Source of the DNA: M3007 sp044347755
GTDB taxonomy: Bacteria; Bacteroidota; Bacteroidia; Chitinophagales; Saprospiraceae
Assembly: GCA_044347755.1 (NCBI GenBank)
Contig: JBIKUE010000012.1
Span: 8,092-72,091 of the forward strand
Length of the DNA: 64,000 nt
Direction of reading: 5' to 3'
Each line of letters starts with the position of its first letter. The stretch's first letter is position 1. The notes beneath the pieces were generated by a model. It did not search any database. It saw only the letters and a program-made list of their open reading frames with translations, and had not been told where the DNA came from. Positions 27,294-37,093 of the stretch are shown here, in pieces. The position numbers and the translations under genes were made by a program.

Positions 27294-28097
27294 TTGGTCA
27301 ATTCCATTCCACTAAAGAACGAATCCTCTGTTCAATTTTCCATCATTACTGTTGTGTACAACGGTGAATCATTGCTTGCCGGCACAATGGAAAGTGTTTT
27401 TAGGCAAACCTGGCAAAATACGGAGTATATTGTGGTAGACGGAGCTTCTAAGGACCGATCAGTGGAGGTTATCCGCGAATACGCAGCTAAAATGCCGGGT
27501 TTAAAGTGGATTTCAGAGCCTGACAAAGGTTTATATGATGCTATGAATAAAGGTTTGAGACTGGCAACCGGCGATTTTGTTCAGTTTTTGAATGCAGGTG
27601 ACTGGTTACATGCACCAGATACACTCGCCAAACTGGCGGCGTTAATTAGTCCTGAAACAGATGTGTTGTACGGTGATACCTTACTGGTGGATGAATCCAG
27701 AACTCCGCATGGACTCATGAGCGAAATGAGCACCCGGAGTTTGCCAAAGCCGCTGCATTGGAAGGATTATTTGACGGGTATGCGTGTGGTTCATCAATCC
27801 TTTATTCCCCGCCGCACACTTGCTCCGGAATACCGATTGGAAACCGGCCTTTGTGCAGATTATGACTGGTGTATTGAAATCCTGAAAAAAAGCAGGGAAA
27901 ATACCTGTTTGAATGAGCCTGTTACGGATTACCTCATGGGAGGATTATCCAAAAAAAGACACAGACAAAGCCTTGAAGAGCGATTCACCATCATGCGGCA
28001 GCATTTTGGCCTGGTTCCAACTATACTGGCTCATGGATGGATCGTATTGCGCGCCGGGCTTCACCGTTTCAAGCGATGGGGAAAAGAGCGTTACTAA
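27294..28097 (+). CDS. Family 2 glycosyltransferase
   Basis: This is a GT-A fold transferase, 267 aa from a TTG start. The frame is open further upstream to an ATG at 27237, but that overlaps the divergent subtilase start and precedes the -7 box; the A-rich stretch before 27294 also fits. Motifs are FSIITVVYNGESLL (nucleotide-binding strand), YIVVDGASKDRSVEVI, and SEPDKGLYDAMNKGL followed by FLNAGDW, where the metal-binding DxD is replaced by NAGD as in the WcaA-like/GT2_4 type. Probable role: surface polysaccharide or glycoprotein glycan assembly. The acceptor is unknown. Confidence 0.88.
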   Translation: MVNSIPLKNESSVQFSIITVVYNGESLLAGTMESVFRQTWQNTEYIVVDGASKDRSVEVIREYAAKMPGLKWISEPDKGLYDAMNKGLRLATGDFVQFLNAGDWLHAPDTLAKLAALISPETDVLYGDTLLVDESRTPHGLMSEMSTRSLPKPLHWKDYLTGMRVVHQSFIPRRTLAPEYRLETGLCADYDWCIEILKKSRENTCLNEPVTDYLMGGLSKKRHRQSLEERFTIMRQHFGLVPTILAHGWIVLRAGLHRFKRWGKERY

Positions 28098-28112
28098 CAA
28101 GTTGGATCAGGA

Positions 28113-28592
28113 TTAAACTGCCGGCATTTTTCCAAATACCTCCTCCAGCTTATTCCAGCGGTAATTAAAAATACCTTCCAACTGGCTTCGAACAAAAAGC
28201 AGATTTGCCAGATCTCCTAATATGCCCAGAGGAACCTTGTAGTGCACCAGATCTGTCATTTCCACACCACCTGGTACAGATTTAAAATGATGTTGATGGT
28301 GCCAGATGGCATATGGTCCTACGCGTTGTTCATCCACAAAGAATTTCCTATCCTCCACATGGGTAATTTCAGTCATCCAAAAGAGTGGTATGCCAAGCAC
28401 TGGTTTCACCGTGTAGGTAATGATTTGTCCTGCATAAGTTGGGCGCTGGGAGAATTCAGGATCTGAAGTAACCTGAAAACCCATGTAGGCAGGCGTAATC
28501 TCTTTTAGATTAGCAGGATTGGAAAAGAAGTCCCAAGCATTTTCCAGGCTTATGGGTAAAATTTGCACCCGTTTTAAGGTATGAATAGCCAT
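28113..28592 (-). CDS. SRPBCC-fold ligand-binding protein
   Basis: The 159-aa cytoplasmic protein has the START/Bet v1-like helix-grip pattern: N-terminal strand HTLKRVQILPIS, ENAWDFFSNPANLKEITPAYM (the two short helices), central strands, and a long C-terminal helix (YRWNKLEEVFGK). It resembles the polyketide cyclase/dehydrase and cell-division-inhibitor SRPBCC proteins often annotated in Bacteroidota. The ligand and reaction are unknown. It is a single gene, convergent with the glycosyltransferase at 27294. Confidence 0.8.
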   Translation of the reverse strand: MAIHTLKRVQILPISLENAWDFFSNPANLKEITPAYMGFQVTSDPEFSQRPTYAGQIITYTVKPVLGIPLFWMTEITHVEDRKFFVDEQRVGPYAIWHHQHHFKSVPGGVEMTDLVHYKVPLGILGDLANLLFVRSQLEGIFNYRWNKLEEVFGKMPAV

Positions 28593-28687
28593 TTTGATCA
28601 GTATTTGTTATCCTTAAATAGCTTTTAATTCATTTTGTTTAACAAAATACTCTAAAAGGTTAAACAATATAACAAATGACATAAAAA

Positions 28688-28720
28688 AAACTGCTGTAAT
28701 TATTTGAATTACAGCAGTTT
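28688..28720 (-). terminator. Terminator of the CBS protein gene
   Basis: A perfect 14-bp stem (28688-28701 with 28707-28720) and a five-base loop, followed on the minus strand by an uninterrupted T run (plus-strand A's 28683-28690). Confidence 0.85.
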
Positions 28721-28738
28721 ATGTGTGATTTGGTGAAT

Positions 28739-29164
28739 TTACATATTCTCGCCAATGAATTTCTCCAGATTTTCAGGATACTCTTTGGTGTGCTCATACC
28801 TGACGATATCCGTACTGGTTACAATGCCTAACAGTTCATGATCGTCATTGACGATGGGTACCGCGTGGAAAAGATGCCTTGTAAGCAATTCTGCTACGGC
28901 GCCCAGATGTTGATCCGGATCAAGCGTAGCTACTTTTCTGGTCATGATCTCACTGGTTTTCATGGAACTGTATTCTTCCACAGATTTTCCCAGTTTAAAC
29001 AAATCCCAACTGGTAATCATTCCTACCAGTTTTTTCCCTTCCACAATAGGAATGTGGTGGATATGTTTACCCAACAGAATTTCACGTGCCTGGCCCAATG
29101 TGTCATCTGGTGTGAGTGTAATGACATCTTTGGTCATATGCGTATGTACAAGTTCGTTCATCAT
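28739..29164 (-). CDS. CBS-domain pair protein
   Basis: This 141-aa soluble protein is made almost entirely of two CBS motifs forming one Bateman module: MTKDVITLTPDDTLGQAREIL with HHIPIVEGKKLVGMIT, then MTRKVATLDPDQHLGAVAELL with HAVPIVNDDHELLGIVTSTDI. Such modules bind adenine nucleotides (AMP, ATP, SAM) and usually regulate another protein. There is no fused effector domain. It has its own terminator and no clear operon partner, so the target is unknown. Confidence 0.92.
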   Translation of the reverse strand: MMNELVHTHMTKDVITLTPDDTLGQAREILLGKHIHHIPIVEGKKLVGMITSWDLFKLGKSVEEYSSMKTSEIMTRKVATLDPDQHLGAVAELLTRHLFHAVPIVNDDHELLGIVTSTDIVRYEHTKEYPENLEKFIGENM

Positions 29165-29288
29165 AGGCCAATAATATTGAGTTTTTGAAATGCCAAATTG
29201 TTTGCCCGAATATATGACACTTCTTTTCTTATATCCAAGTTAAAAATCTACATAAACCAAAAAAAATAGGCATATTTATCATTCCATA

Positions 29289-30089
29289 TTATTTGCCCAG
29301 TTCTCCGGCTCGTTTTAATGCTGCATTCGCACCGGCAGTTATCCCTTCATATATTCCCTTTTCCTGAAAGATCTTCAATGCGGCTTCTGTAGTGCCCCCT
29401 TTGGATGCAACCTTGCTAATCCATTCCTGGCAACTCAGGTCAGATTTATTATACAAATCAATAGCTCCGGTAAAGGTCTGACCTACCAAAAGTTCAGCTT
29501 CTGAAGGAGAAAAGCCCATTTGTTTAGCCGCCTCGATCATGGCATGCATGAAATAATAAACATATGCAGGGCCGGATCCTGAAATAGCAGTGGCAGCATC
29601 CAGCATGTCTTCCTTATCTACATACACCGTTTTACCCGTTGTATTCAGTAGATTTTGCACCATCACCAGTTCAATCCTCGTTACTTCGTCCATCGAACTG
29701 AATGCGGTTACTCCCGCACCTATTTGTGCCGGTAAATTGGGCATGGCACGGGTAATTTTTCGCATGCCCAAAGCCTGAGCCATGGTTTCCATCCGAACGC
29801 CGGCCATGATGCTAAGCAGCACCTGCCCCGGATCTGTCAAGCCTTGGATTTCCTGAAACAAGCGAGGAGAATCCTGTGGTTTCACAGCAAGGATCAATAA
29901 ATCTGCTTCCGGAACACAAAGTTTGGGATCACTGAAAAAACGCCCCTCGTAATGTGCACTCAAATGATTAGCTTTTTCATAAGTCCGACAAAGAATCATC
30001 AATTGATCAGGGGTTACTATTCGACTGCGCAAAAAACACTGAGCATAGGTGAGGCCCATGTTTCCGCCTCCCATAATTAATATCTTCAT
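29289..30089 (-). CDS. proC: Pyrroline-5-carboxylate reductase
   Basis: This 266-aa cytoplasmic enzyme performs the last step of proline synthesis, reducing 1-pyrroline-5-carboxylate with NAD(P)H. It has the Rossmann motif MGGGNMG at the N-terminus, AVKPQ in the middle of the nucleotide domain, and the family signature around SGSGPAYVYYFMHAMIEAA in the helical C-terminal domain. The length is normal. The upstream lipoprotein gene at 30105 is on the same strand with a 15-base gap, so the two may be co-transcribed. No proA or proB is in the window. Confidence 0.95.
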   Translation of the reverse strand: MKILIMGGGNMGLTYAQCFLRSRIVTPDQLMILCRTYEKANHLSAHYEGRFFSDPKLCVPEADLLILAVKPQDSPRLFQEIQGLTDPGQVLLSIMAGVRMETMAQALGMRKITRAMPNLPAQIGAGVTAFSSMDEVTRIELVMVQNLLNTTGKTVYVDKEDMLDAATAISGSGPAYVYYFMHAMIEAAKQMGFSPSEAELLVGQTFTGAIDLYNKSDLSCQEWISKVASKGGTTEAALKIFQEKGIYEGITAGANAALKRAGELGK

Positions 30090-30104
30090 GGTATTGAAAT
30101 AGTA

Positions 30105-30617
30105 TTATTCACTTTTTTGTGAAAAAAGCACCAGCAGGGTAGCTTGTTCGGGGCTCAAAATACGGTCCACCTTGATGAAAATACCTGGCTGAACCTCACG
30201 TTCCTGGCCCAGAATCATTTCCGTCCTCCGCTGCTCAATGATATCTCCCCAATCCTTTAAGGGGGCCTGTTTTGGCGAAAAACTGCTCAAAAAAACAAAC
30301 TGTCGGGAAGCCTCCTTCATCCAAAAGGAATCTGGTTGAGCACTGTAATCCCCTTGTACGGTAAACCGGTATTCCTGAAAGGTATTTCCGCAAACCTCCT
30401 GGCCGATCTCCAATAAAATTCCTCGATCCAATAAAACGCTTTCCAGAGATTGCGAGCCTTCTTTTTCGAAATTGTATTGGGTGATGTGGGGTAAATCCTT
30501 GGTGAAAATGGGTTCAGGCTTGTATTTGCAGGAAGCTTTCTGCTTACAAGAGATCACTGTTATTGCGCAAACTGAAAAACTAATGATCAAGGCTTTTGTG
30601 GTATAAGGAAGAACCAT
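30105..30617 (-). CDS. Small lipoprotein of unknown function
   Basis: The protein has 170 aa from the ATG at 30617; the -7 box at 30666-30673 excludes the upstream ATG at 30668. A lipoprotein signal ends at the Cys in AITVISC (about residue 24). The mature part has no family I recognise. It contains strands such as FTVQGDYSAQPDSFWMKEA and ends QATLLVLFSQKSE. It may be a small envelope protein co-transcribed with proC. Confidence 0.65.
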   Translation of the reverse strand: MVLPYTTKALIISFSVCAITVISCKQKASCKYKPEPIFTKDLPHITQYNFEKEGSQSLESVLLDRGILLEIGQEVCGNTFQEYRFTVQGDYSAQPDSFWMKEASRQFVFLSSFSPKQAPLKDWGDIIEQRRTEMILGQEREVQPGIFIKVDRILSPEQATLLVLFSQKSE

Positions 30618-30665
30618 GGGCGCATTTCTTTTTCGTAAAATCGGAACATATTGAAATCCAGGCTG

Positions 30666-30673
30666 CAAAAGTA
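30666..30673 (-). promoter_or_regulatory. -7 box of the lipoprotein/proC unit
   Basis: TACTTTTG on the minus strand, predicting a start near 30659 and a leader of about 42 bases. Confidence 0.45.
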
Positions 30674-30761
30674 GATAGTTTTGCGTCGCAAAAGGGTGGG
30701 GGCGGGGGAAAGAACGGGTACTTTGTAAAAATCAAGTTCAAAACGCAGTTGTACTTTCATT

Positions 30762-31997
30762 ATGTCCAGTTTACTGATTCGCAACATTCACCTGCTGGTA
30801 CAGGCAGAATCCGATCGGAGAAGGCTTGCAAAAGGGGAGGGGATGGCCCAATTGCCTTCCATCTCCGACGCTTTTCTGCTGATTGAGCATGGCAGGATAA
30901 AAGCTTTTGGCTCCATGCAGGATTGCCCGGAAAGGGCTGGTCAGGTGTTGGATGCTACCGGCAGGCTGGTTTTGCCGTCCTGGTGTGATTCGCATACCCA
31001 CATTGTGTTTGCTGCAACCCGTGAAGAGGAATTCGTGGATCGGATCAGGGGACTTTCCTATGAAGAAATAGCAGAACGTGGTGGCGGCATCCTGAATTCT
31101 GCCCGTAAATTGCAAAAGGCTACGGAGGAAGAGCTGTTTCAAGGAGCCTGGGAGCGCCTGCAGGAGGTGATTTCTATGGGTACCGGCGCCATAGAAGTAA
31201 AAAGTGGCTACGGCCTTACCCTGGAAAGTGAGTTGAAAATGTTGCGCGTAGTACGGCAACTCAAAGAGAAATCGCCAATACCAATTAAAGCTACCTTTTT
31301 GGGGGCACACGCCATTCCCATGGAATACAAAACGAATCGAGAAGCCTATATTTCGCTGATCATTCAGGAAATGTTGCCTAAGGTTGCTGGTGAGGGCCTT
31401 GCAGATTATTGTGATGTTTTTTGTGATAAAGGCTTTTTTACCCCGGAAGAAACCATCCGGATTCTGGAAGCAGGTTGGAAATGGGGCTTAAAACCTAAAA
31501 TTCATGCCAATGAACTTGGCCTTACCGGTGGCGTTCAAGCTGGAATAGCTCAAGGAGCCATTTCGGTGGATCATCTGGAATACACCAGTGACGTGGAAAT
31601 CGAAGCGTTGAAAAAAAGTGAAACGTTGCCAACATTATTGCCTGGTTGCGCTTTTTTTCTGGGTATCCCCTTTGCCCCAGCCCGACAAATGATCGATGCA
31701 GGACTTCCTGTAGTACTGGCTTCTGACTTTAACCCAGGATCTTGTCCGTCAGGGAATATGCCTTTTGTGATTTCTCTGGCCTGCGCTAAAATGAAATTGC
31801 TTCCGGAAGAAGCCATCAATGCTGCAACCCTGAATGGAGCCAGGGCCATGGAGTTGGAAGCTGATTACGGTACCATCGCTGTCGGCAAAGTGGCAAATCT
31901 TATGATTACCCGACCAATGATGTCACTTGCCGGACTTCCTTATGCTTTTGGCAGTAAGGTTGTTGATCAGGTGGTAGTGGGAGGTAACTTGGGTTAA
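30762..31997 (+). CDS. hutI: Imidazolonepropionase
   Basis: This 411-aa cytoplasmic metal-dependent amidohydrolase opens 4-imidazolone-5-propanoate to N-formimino-L-glutamate, the third step of histidine degradation. It has the metal site DSHTH (His78, His80), GGGILNSARK (substrate loop), IEVKSGYGL, HANELG with a metal-binding His, VDHLEY, and the final metal Asp in ASDFNPGSCPS. The length and order match HutI. No other hut genes are in the window, so the pathway is dispersed. Confidence 0.95.
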   Translation: MSSLLIRNIHLLVQAESDRRRLAKGEGMAQLPSISDAFLLIEHGRIKAFGSMQDCPERAGQVLDATGRLVLPSWCDSHTHIVFAATREEEFVDRIRGLSYEEIAERGGGILNSARKLQKATEEELFQGAWERLQEVISMGTGAIEVKSGYGLTLESELKMLRVVRQLKEKSPIPIKATFLGAHAIPMEYKTNREAYISLIIQEMLPKVAGEGLADYCDVFCDKGFFTPEETIRILEAGWKWGLKPKIHANELGLTGGVQAGIAQGAISVDHLEYTSDVEIEALKKSETLPTLLPGCAFFLGIPFAPARQMIDAGLPVVLASDFNPGSCPSGNMPFVISLACAKMKLLPEEAINAATLNGARAMELEADYGTIAVGKVANLMITRPMMSLAGLPYAFGSKVVDQVVVGGNLG

Positions 31998-32409
31998 TGC
32001 AGGTAATGTGGGTAATGTAAGTTCACTGTTTTTGTTATGGTGGGGAATGTTGGATAAATGGTAGATAAGAAGCAAAAAATGGCGGAGTGTGGCGGCAATA
32101 AAGTATGTTAAATGCGCGTTTCGGGGCGGTTTTTTGTTTGAATTGGTGTTAAATAAGCGGAATTGTTTGCCAGCTAATAGGTCAGAACGCAATGGTTTGC
32201 CTACTTTTGCGCCCACTATGTCCAAGTGGGTTTAAAATCACTTGAAATAATAGTTTTGGATAAAAATGTTAAATATTTTGTCCAAAAACAGCAAAAGTCA
32301 AGCGCATAGTGTCTTGACTCGGTGTTGTAAAACATTCATTTCCCAACGATCAATCCCGTATCTCGGTTTTTTCAATCATCCATCAACCTTTGTTAAAATT
32401 TTTCTACTG
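31998..32409 (+). promoter_or_regulatory. Upstream region of the second SprB-repeat gene
   Basis: This 412-base gap has two -7-like boxes: TACTTTTG at 32202-32209 and TAGTTTTG at 32251-32258, neither with a clean -33 TTTG at standard spacing. The leader would be about 150-195 bases long. Short GGTAATGTGGGTAATGT-type direct repeats lie at 32000-32020. I see no gene here. Confidence 0.4.
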
Positions 32410-35400
32410 ATGCACAGACTTCTAATCCCTTTGTTTTCGTGCCTTTTCCTGGGCGCACCTGCGCTCTTACGCGCGCAAACCCCTCATGAAATCAAATATC
32501 TGCCTTTCGATCCTAAACAGATTAAACTGACCCCCACAGGTTCCGAAACACCATGCGGCAATGCTGGGACTTATACCTTCGGACAGTTTTTAGGTTCAAG
32601 TAATGACCCAGCGCCATCTCCTATTTTTCTTTGCTTTGGCGACTCGCTTGAAGTGATCCATAATGGCGATGCGGACCTGAGCGGTGATCCACAGGTTGGA
32701 ACTACGCCTGGTATTGCTTATGCTTTTTACACTTGTCCACCAACGGTAACGGGTCCTACTCTTCAGGATGTTGCTACTATTCCAGGCCCCGGTGATCCAT
32801 GTGTACAGCCCGGTTCTGCAACAGGACTCTACATTACTCAGGCTGTACCAAATGGTGGCAGTACCTGGTTTTTTAACAGCGGCACCCTCCAAAATACCTT
32901 TAATATGGGGCAACCGGTGTCAATATACTTCGCGCCCATCACGGTAGATGATTTTGCTAATAACAATTTTGAATCTGCTCAGGTGGGATTCCCTCCGGGT
33001 CCATGTATTGCGGTTAATACTGCTGCAGCCTTTGAAGTTGTTTATCTAAACGAAATTACTGCCACTGGTATATCCAGCAATTTTGGAAATGATTGCCTTG
33101 GCCGGTTTACGGTTCGTGGTGGCTTCCCACAGTATAACCCAGGTAATGCTGTATACGATATTGATATTTTCCTGACATCCAATCCAAATGTTAAGGCTAT
33201 CGTTCACACCTCTGCCTCCAATCTGTTTCACCTCTCCAGCGTTGCATTTTCGGTGCCACAGGCCGGTAACTACACAGTGGTGATTTCAGATGGTAAAAGT
33301 TGCCCGGCTACTTTTACCATTGATATGAACGTGTGCAACCCTTCAGATAATGTGACCCTGACATTTCCGGATACCATCGTGCCGCCAGGAGGTACCGTTT
33401 GCATACCTGTAACCGTTCAAAATTTTGCCATCCTTTCCGGTTCTTTCTCTATTACCTGGGATGAAACTGTTTTGGATTATATCGATTTGCAAAATGTAAA
33501 CCCGGTGATCGATACCGTTTTTAGCCAGGCTGCAAACCTGAATACCCAACAAACCAGCCTCGGTTTTCTGGGTGTTCAGATTTTCAATAACGTGAACCCA
33601 ACCACCATTTTTATTCCGGATGGCAGCACCTTGTTCGAAATTTGCTTTACTGCCATAGGCGGCTTGGGTGATTGCTCCGGACTTGGCGTAATCAACAATC
33701 CAACAGGTATTGCCCTGGAGGATGAAATGGGTCAAAACCTGGCGCTTACTGTTGATACCGGACAGGTGTGCATCGCTTTCCAACCACTAAGTTTCACCGT
33801 TGCAGTCACGGATACCACCTGTCTTGGTGAGGCTCTGCTGACTATTACGCCATCCGGAGGTGTTCCGCCTTTCGATGTAACAGTAGCAGAAAATGCACCA
33901 ACCGGCCCCACTTATTCTGATTTTGGACTTACCCCAGGGGATGTTTTCCAGGTTCCTAATGTTGGTAGTACTAACAATACTCCGGTAACTTATGACATCT
34001 GTGTGATCGATAATAATGGCGCCGGAGCAACCCAGTGTACAACCATCGTGGTAAATATCCCACGACTGGGCGCACAAATTAATTTTGCTCAGGAGCCCCT
34101 GTGCAATGGCCAGAGCACTGGTATTATTAGTGCAGTGGTGCTTAAAGGCGGAGTAACGGTGAACAACCCGGGCACTAACTACACCTACATGTGGGCGCCT
34201 GCAGCGCTGACTGTTCAGAACAGCCAGGTGCAAAACGGTGTTCCTGCAGGCCTCTATACGGTTACCGTAACAGATCTCAGCACCGGTTGCTCTGAAGTTG
34301 CTTCCGGTACATTAGGCCAGCCAGCCCCCTTAAGTTCCAATAGTGTTGTGGTAAATCCAGCCTCCTGCTCCGGAATTTGCGATGGCATTATTACCTATGA
34401 AGCAGAAGGTGGTGTGCCATTTCCCGGACCTGCCTACCAATATGCATGGGAAAATCTTAGCAATAATATTTCTGTCGTATCAGGCACAGACAACCCAATC
34501 GTCCTCGCAAATGTGTGTGCTGGCGATTACCAAATAACATTTACCGACTCAAGGGGATGTACGGCTACTGAAGTCGTAACGGTTACTGATTTACGCGAAT
34601 TGGGCGTAAATCAAAATGTTATTCAAAATGTATCTTGCTTTGGAGGCAATAATGGTGCAATTACCCTTTCCGTTACGGAAACAGTACCTACAGGAAATGC
34701 CTACACTGCTACATGGACACCGGTTGGCGGAAATTCAGGTGGTGTAAGCCCTAATTTTGCCTATAGCGGCTTAACCGCAGGTACTTACATCTTCAATGCA
34801 GTAGACAACCTCGGTTGTAGCGTTAGCGATACCATAATGATAACCCAACCTGCTCAACTCCGTATTGACAGTCTTGGGCAGTCCAATCCGATTTGCGCTC
34901 AGCCAAACAGTGGTTCTATCGCCATCAATGCAGCAGGTGGCACAGGTTTCGGTACCTATATCTTCAATTGGAACCCACCAGCCACCAATGTTCAAAACCC
35001 AAGTGGTTTGCCATTTGGTATGTATACGGTAACTGTGACAGATGCGAATAACTGCTCCATAACCCGCACCTTCAATCTGTTGGAGCCTACGCCTCCCAAC
35101 ATTAGTGTCACCCAAACCCCGTTAAAATGTGGAGGTGATGGCGCACTGACAGCATCTTCTCCATCAGGACTTATTTATGTTTGGAAAGATATCAATGGCG
35201 TGGTGATTGATTCTACACAAACGATTGATAGTCTGATCGGTGGAGATTATGTGATTACTGTTTTGGACCCAGGAGGTTGTATAGGCATGGATACCTTTAC
35301 ACTTGCAGGGGTAATACCTATGTCATTTAGCGATACCACCCTTTCTCAACCTACGTGCAACGGATTTTCAGATGGCGACATTGCGATTGGAATTCAGGAT

Positions 35401-37068
35401 GGGCAACCTCCGTACACGAGCTATGCCTGGACGCCACAAACACCGCCATTGCCAAACTCTTCTGTTATCTTCAATGTGGCAGCTGGCACCTATACAGTAA
35501 CTGTTACGGATAATGTAGGCTGTACCCTGGTTGGAACATTCCAACTGGATGAACCACCTGCCATCGTAAATACCTTTAGCCCGGCAGTAACCGCAAGGGT
35601 CTCTTGCTTTGGCATCTGCGATGGAGAAGCAACGCCGATTGTTCAATACAATAGTGTTCCGCCAACTTCCGGTATTTTCACCTTCCAGTGGAGCGATGGA
35701 TCTTCAGATTCTTTGCGGAATACCTTGTGTGCAGGTCTCAATTTTGTGACCATTACGGATGGTGACAATTGCTTTGTGGTGGATACCGTTGACATTACCA
35801 CGCCACCTCAAATTTCAGGCACCACCACCACCACTGATGCACTTTGCTTCGGTGATGATACTGGTACCGCATCTGTATCACCAGCTGGAGGCAATGGCAG
35901 CCCATACACTTTTGTATGGAATACAGGTGCTACTACCGCCAATGTGACCGGACTTCAGGCAGGACCATTTACGGTTACCATCACAGATAAGGATGGCTGT
36001 ACCAATTCCATAAATAATATCATCGTTGGGCAGCCCGGAGAAATTGCTTTGAATACAAACTCGGAAAATCCAAACTGCTTCGGAGGGAACAATGGTCAGA
36101 TTACGGTGAATGTCAATGGTGGCGTGCCAAACTATTCCTACTTATGGGAAGATGAAGATGGAGACCAAATCAGTAATAACCAAATTGCTGAAATGCTTAC
36201 TTCCGGTACTTATTTCGTTACGGTTACGGATGGTAATGGCTGTACATCAACCACCTCTGGTTTGATCACAGATCCAGCAGCTGTAGTTGGCGAGATTGAG
36301 CCTATTGCCCCTCTGGCATGTAATGGGGATGAAACGGTGTTGAATATTCTGTCGATCTCTGGCGGTTCCGGCGGTCCATTTAGCTTCAGTGTTGACTTTG
36401 GTGCCGTTTTGGATCCAACGTTCCCGGTTACTATTGGTGGCGGCTGGCACTACATCACCTACATTGATGTAAAGGATTGCGCCATTACAGATTCTATTTT
36501 TGTTTTAGAGCCAGATCCGATTAAGGTTGAATTTGATCCGCTGGAAATTGAAGTTGAACTGGGTGAATATGCAAACCTTAACCCAATTCTTAGCAATGTA
36601 GCGTCAGTAGAAAGCTTTACCTGGACAAATCCGCAAGGATTGGTGAATCCAGATACGCTTTACGCCACGGCATACACCTTCGATAATGAGTCATTTACCC
36701 TCACCGTTGTAGACTCTTCCGGCTGTTCAGGTTCCGGTACCGTTTATATTGTTGTTGACCCAAATCGCAATGTTTATATCCCGAACGTGTTCATTCCGGC
36801 AAATCCAAGTGGATTGAATGATCACTTTAATGTGAATGTTGGCCTGGGCGTTGAAGTGGTGAATTTCATGCGCGTATATGATCGCTGGGGCGAGTTGGTT
36901 TATCTGCGCGAAAGCTTCTACCCGAACAACGACAACCTTTCAGAAGGATGGGATGGACGATATAACGGCGACTTTGTGAATCCAGGAGTGTTCGTCTATA
37001 TCGTAGAAGTCAAATTCCTCGATGGACGTGTTCTGCTTTATCGCGGTGATGTGACCGTTATCAGATAA
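32410..37068 (+). CDS. Giant secreted SprB-repeat protein with cohesin-like module and T9SS type B domain
   Basis: The protein has 1552 aa from the ATG at 32410, which begins the signal peptide (MHRLLIPLFSCLFLGAPALL). The frame extends 48 codons upstream, but those would bury the signal. A beta-rich N-terminal part (about 25-310) is followed by a cohesin-like module at about 310-455 (VPPGGTVCIPVTVQNF, FSITWDETVLDYI, LFEICFTAIG). About eleven SprB-type repeats follow (Cys-Phe-Gly-Gly-Asn-Asn-Gly and GGxPxYSYxW cores). The last 95 residues are a CHU_C C-terminal domain (VYIPNVFIPANPSGLNDHF). It is predicted to be a surface adhesin exported by T9SS. The cohesin assignment is by pattern only. Confidence 0.88.
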   Translation: MHRLLIPLFSCLFLGAPALLRAQTPHEIKYLPFDPKQIKLTPTGSETPCGNAGTYTFGQFLGSSNDPAPSPIFLCFGDSLEVIHNGDADLSGDPQVGTTPGIAYAFYTCPPTVTGPTLQDVATIPGPGDPCVQPGSATGLYITQAVPNGGSTWFFNSGTLQNTFNMGQPVSIYFAPITVDDFANNNFESAQVGFPPGPCIAVNTAAAFEVVYLNEITATGISSNFGNDCLGRFTVRGGFPQYNPGNAVYDIDIFLTSNPNVKAIVHTSASNLFHLSSVAFSVPQAGNYTVVISDGKSCPATFTIDMNVCNPSDNVTLTFPDTIVPPGGTVCIPVTVQNFAILSGSFSITWDETVLDYIDLQNVNPVIDTVFSQAANLNTQQTSLGFLGVQIFNNVNPTTIFIPDGSTLFEICFTAIGGLGDCSGLGVINNPTGIALEDEMGQNLALTVDTGQVCIAFQPLSFTVAVTDTTCLGEALLTITPSGGVPPFDVTVAENAPTGPTYSDFGLTPGDVFQVPNVGSTNNTPVTYDICVIDNNGAGATQCTTIVVNIPRLGAQINFAQEPLCNGQSTGIISAVVLKGGVTVNNPGTNYTYMWAPAALTVQNSQVQNGVPAGLYTVTVTDLSTGCSEVASGTLGQPAPLSSNSVVVNPASCSGICDGIITYEAEGGVPFPGPAYQYAWENLSNNISVVSGTDNPIVLANVCAGDYQITFTDSRGCTATEVVTVTDLRELGVNQNVIQNVSCFGGNNGAITLSVTETVPTGNAYTATWTPVGGNSGGVSPNFAYSGLTAGTYIFNAVDNLGCSVSDTIMITQPAQLRIDSLGQSNPICAQPNSGSIAINAAGGTGFGTYIFNWNPPATNVQNPSGLPFGMYTVTVTDANNCSITRTFNLLEPTPPNISVTQTPLKCGGDGALTASSPSGLIYVWKDINGVVIDSTQTIDSLIGGDYVITVLDPGGCIGMDTFTLAGVIPMSFSDTTLSQPTCNGFSDGDIAIGIQDGQPPYTSYAWTPQTPPLPNSSVIFNVAAGTYTVTVTDNVGCTLVGTFQLDEPPAIVNTFSPAVTARVSCFGICDGEATPIVQYNSVPPTSGIFTFQWSDGSSDSLRNTLCAGLNFVTITDGDNCFVVDTVDITTPPQISGTTTTTDALCFGDDTGTASVSPAGGNGSPYTFVWNTGATTANVTGLQAGPFTVTITDKDGCTNSINNIIVGQPGEIALNTNSENPNCFGGNNGQITVNVNGGVPNYSYLWEDEDGDQISNNQIAEMLTSGTYFVTVTDGNGCTSTTSGLITDPAAVVGEIEPIAPLACNGDETVLNILSISGGSGGPFSFSVDFGAVLDPTFPVTIGGGWHYITYIDVKDCAITDSIFVLEPDPIKVEFDPLEIEVELGEYANLNPILSNVASVESFTWTNPQGLVNPDTLYATAYTFDNESFTLTVVDSSGCSGSGTVYIVVDPNRNVYIPNVFIPANPSGLNDHFNVNVGLGVEVVNFMRVYDRWGELVYLRESFYPNNDNLSEGWDGRYNGDFVNPGVFVYIVEVKFLDGRVLLYRGDVTVIR

Positions 37069-37093
37069 AGATTGACTTGTCTGTAACTACATA

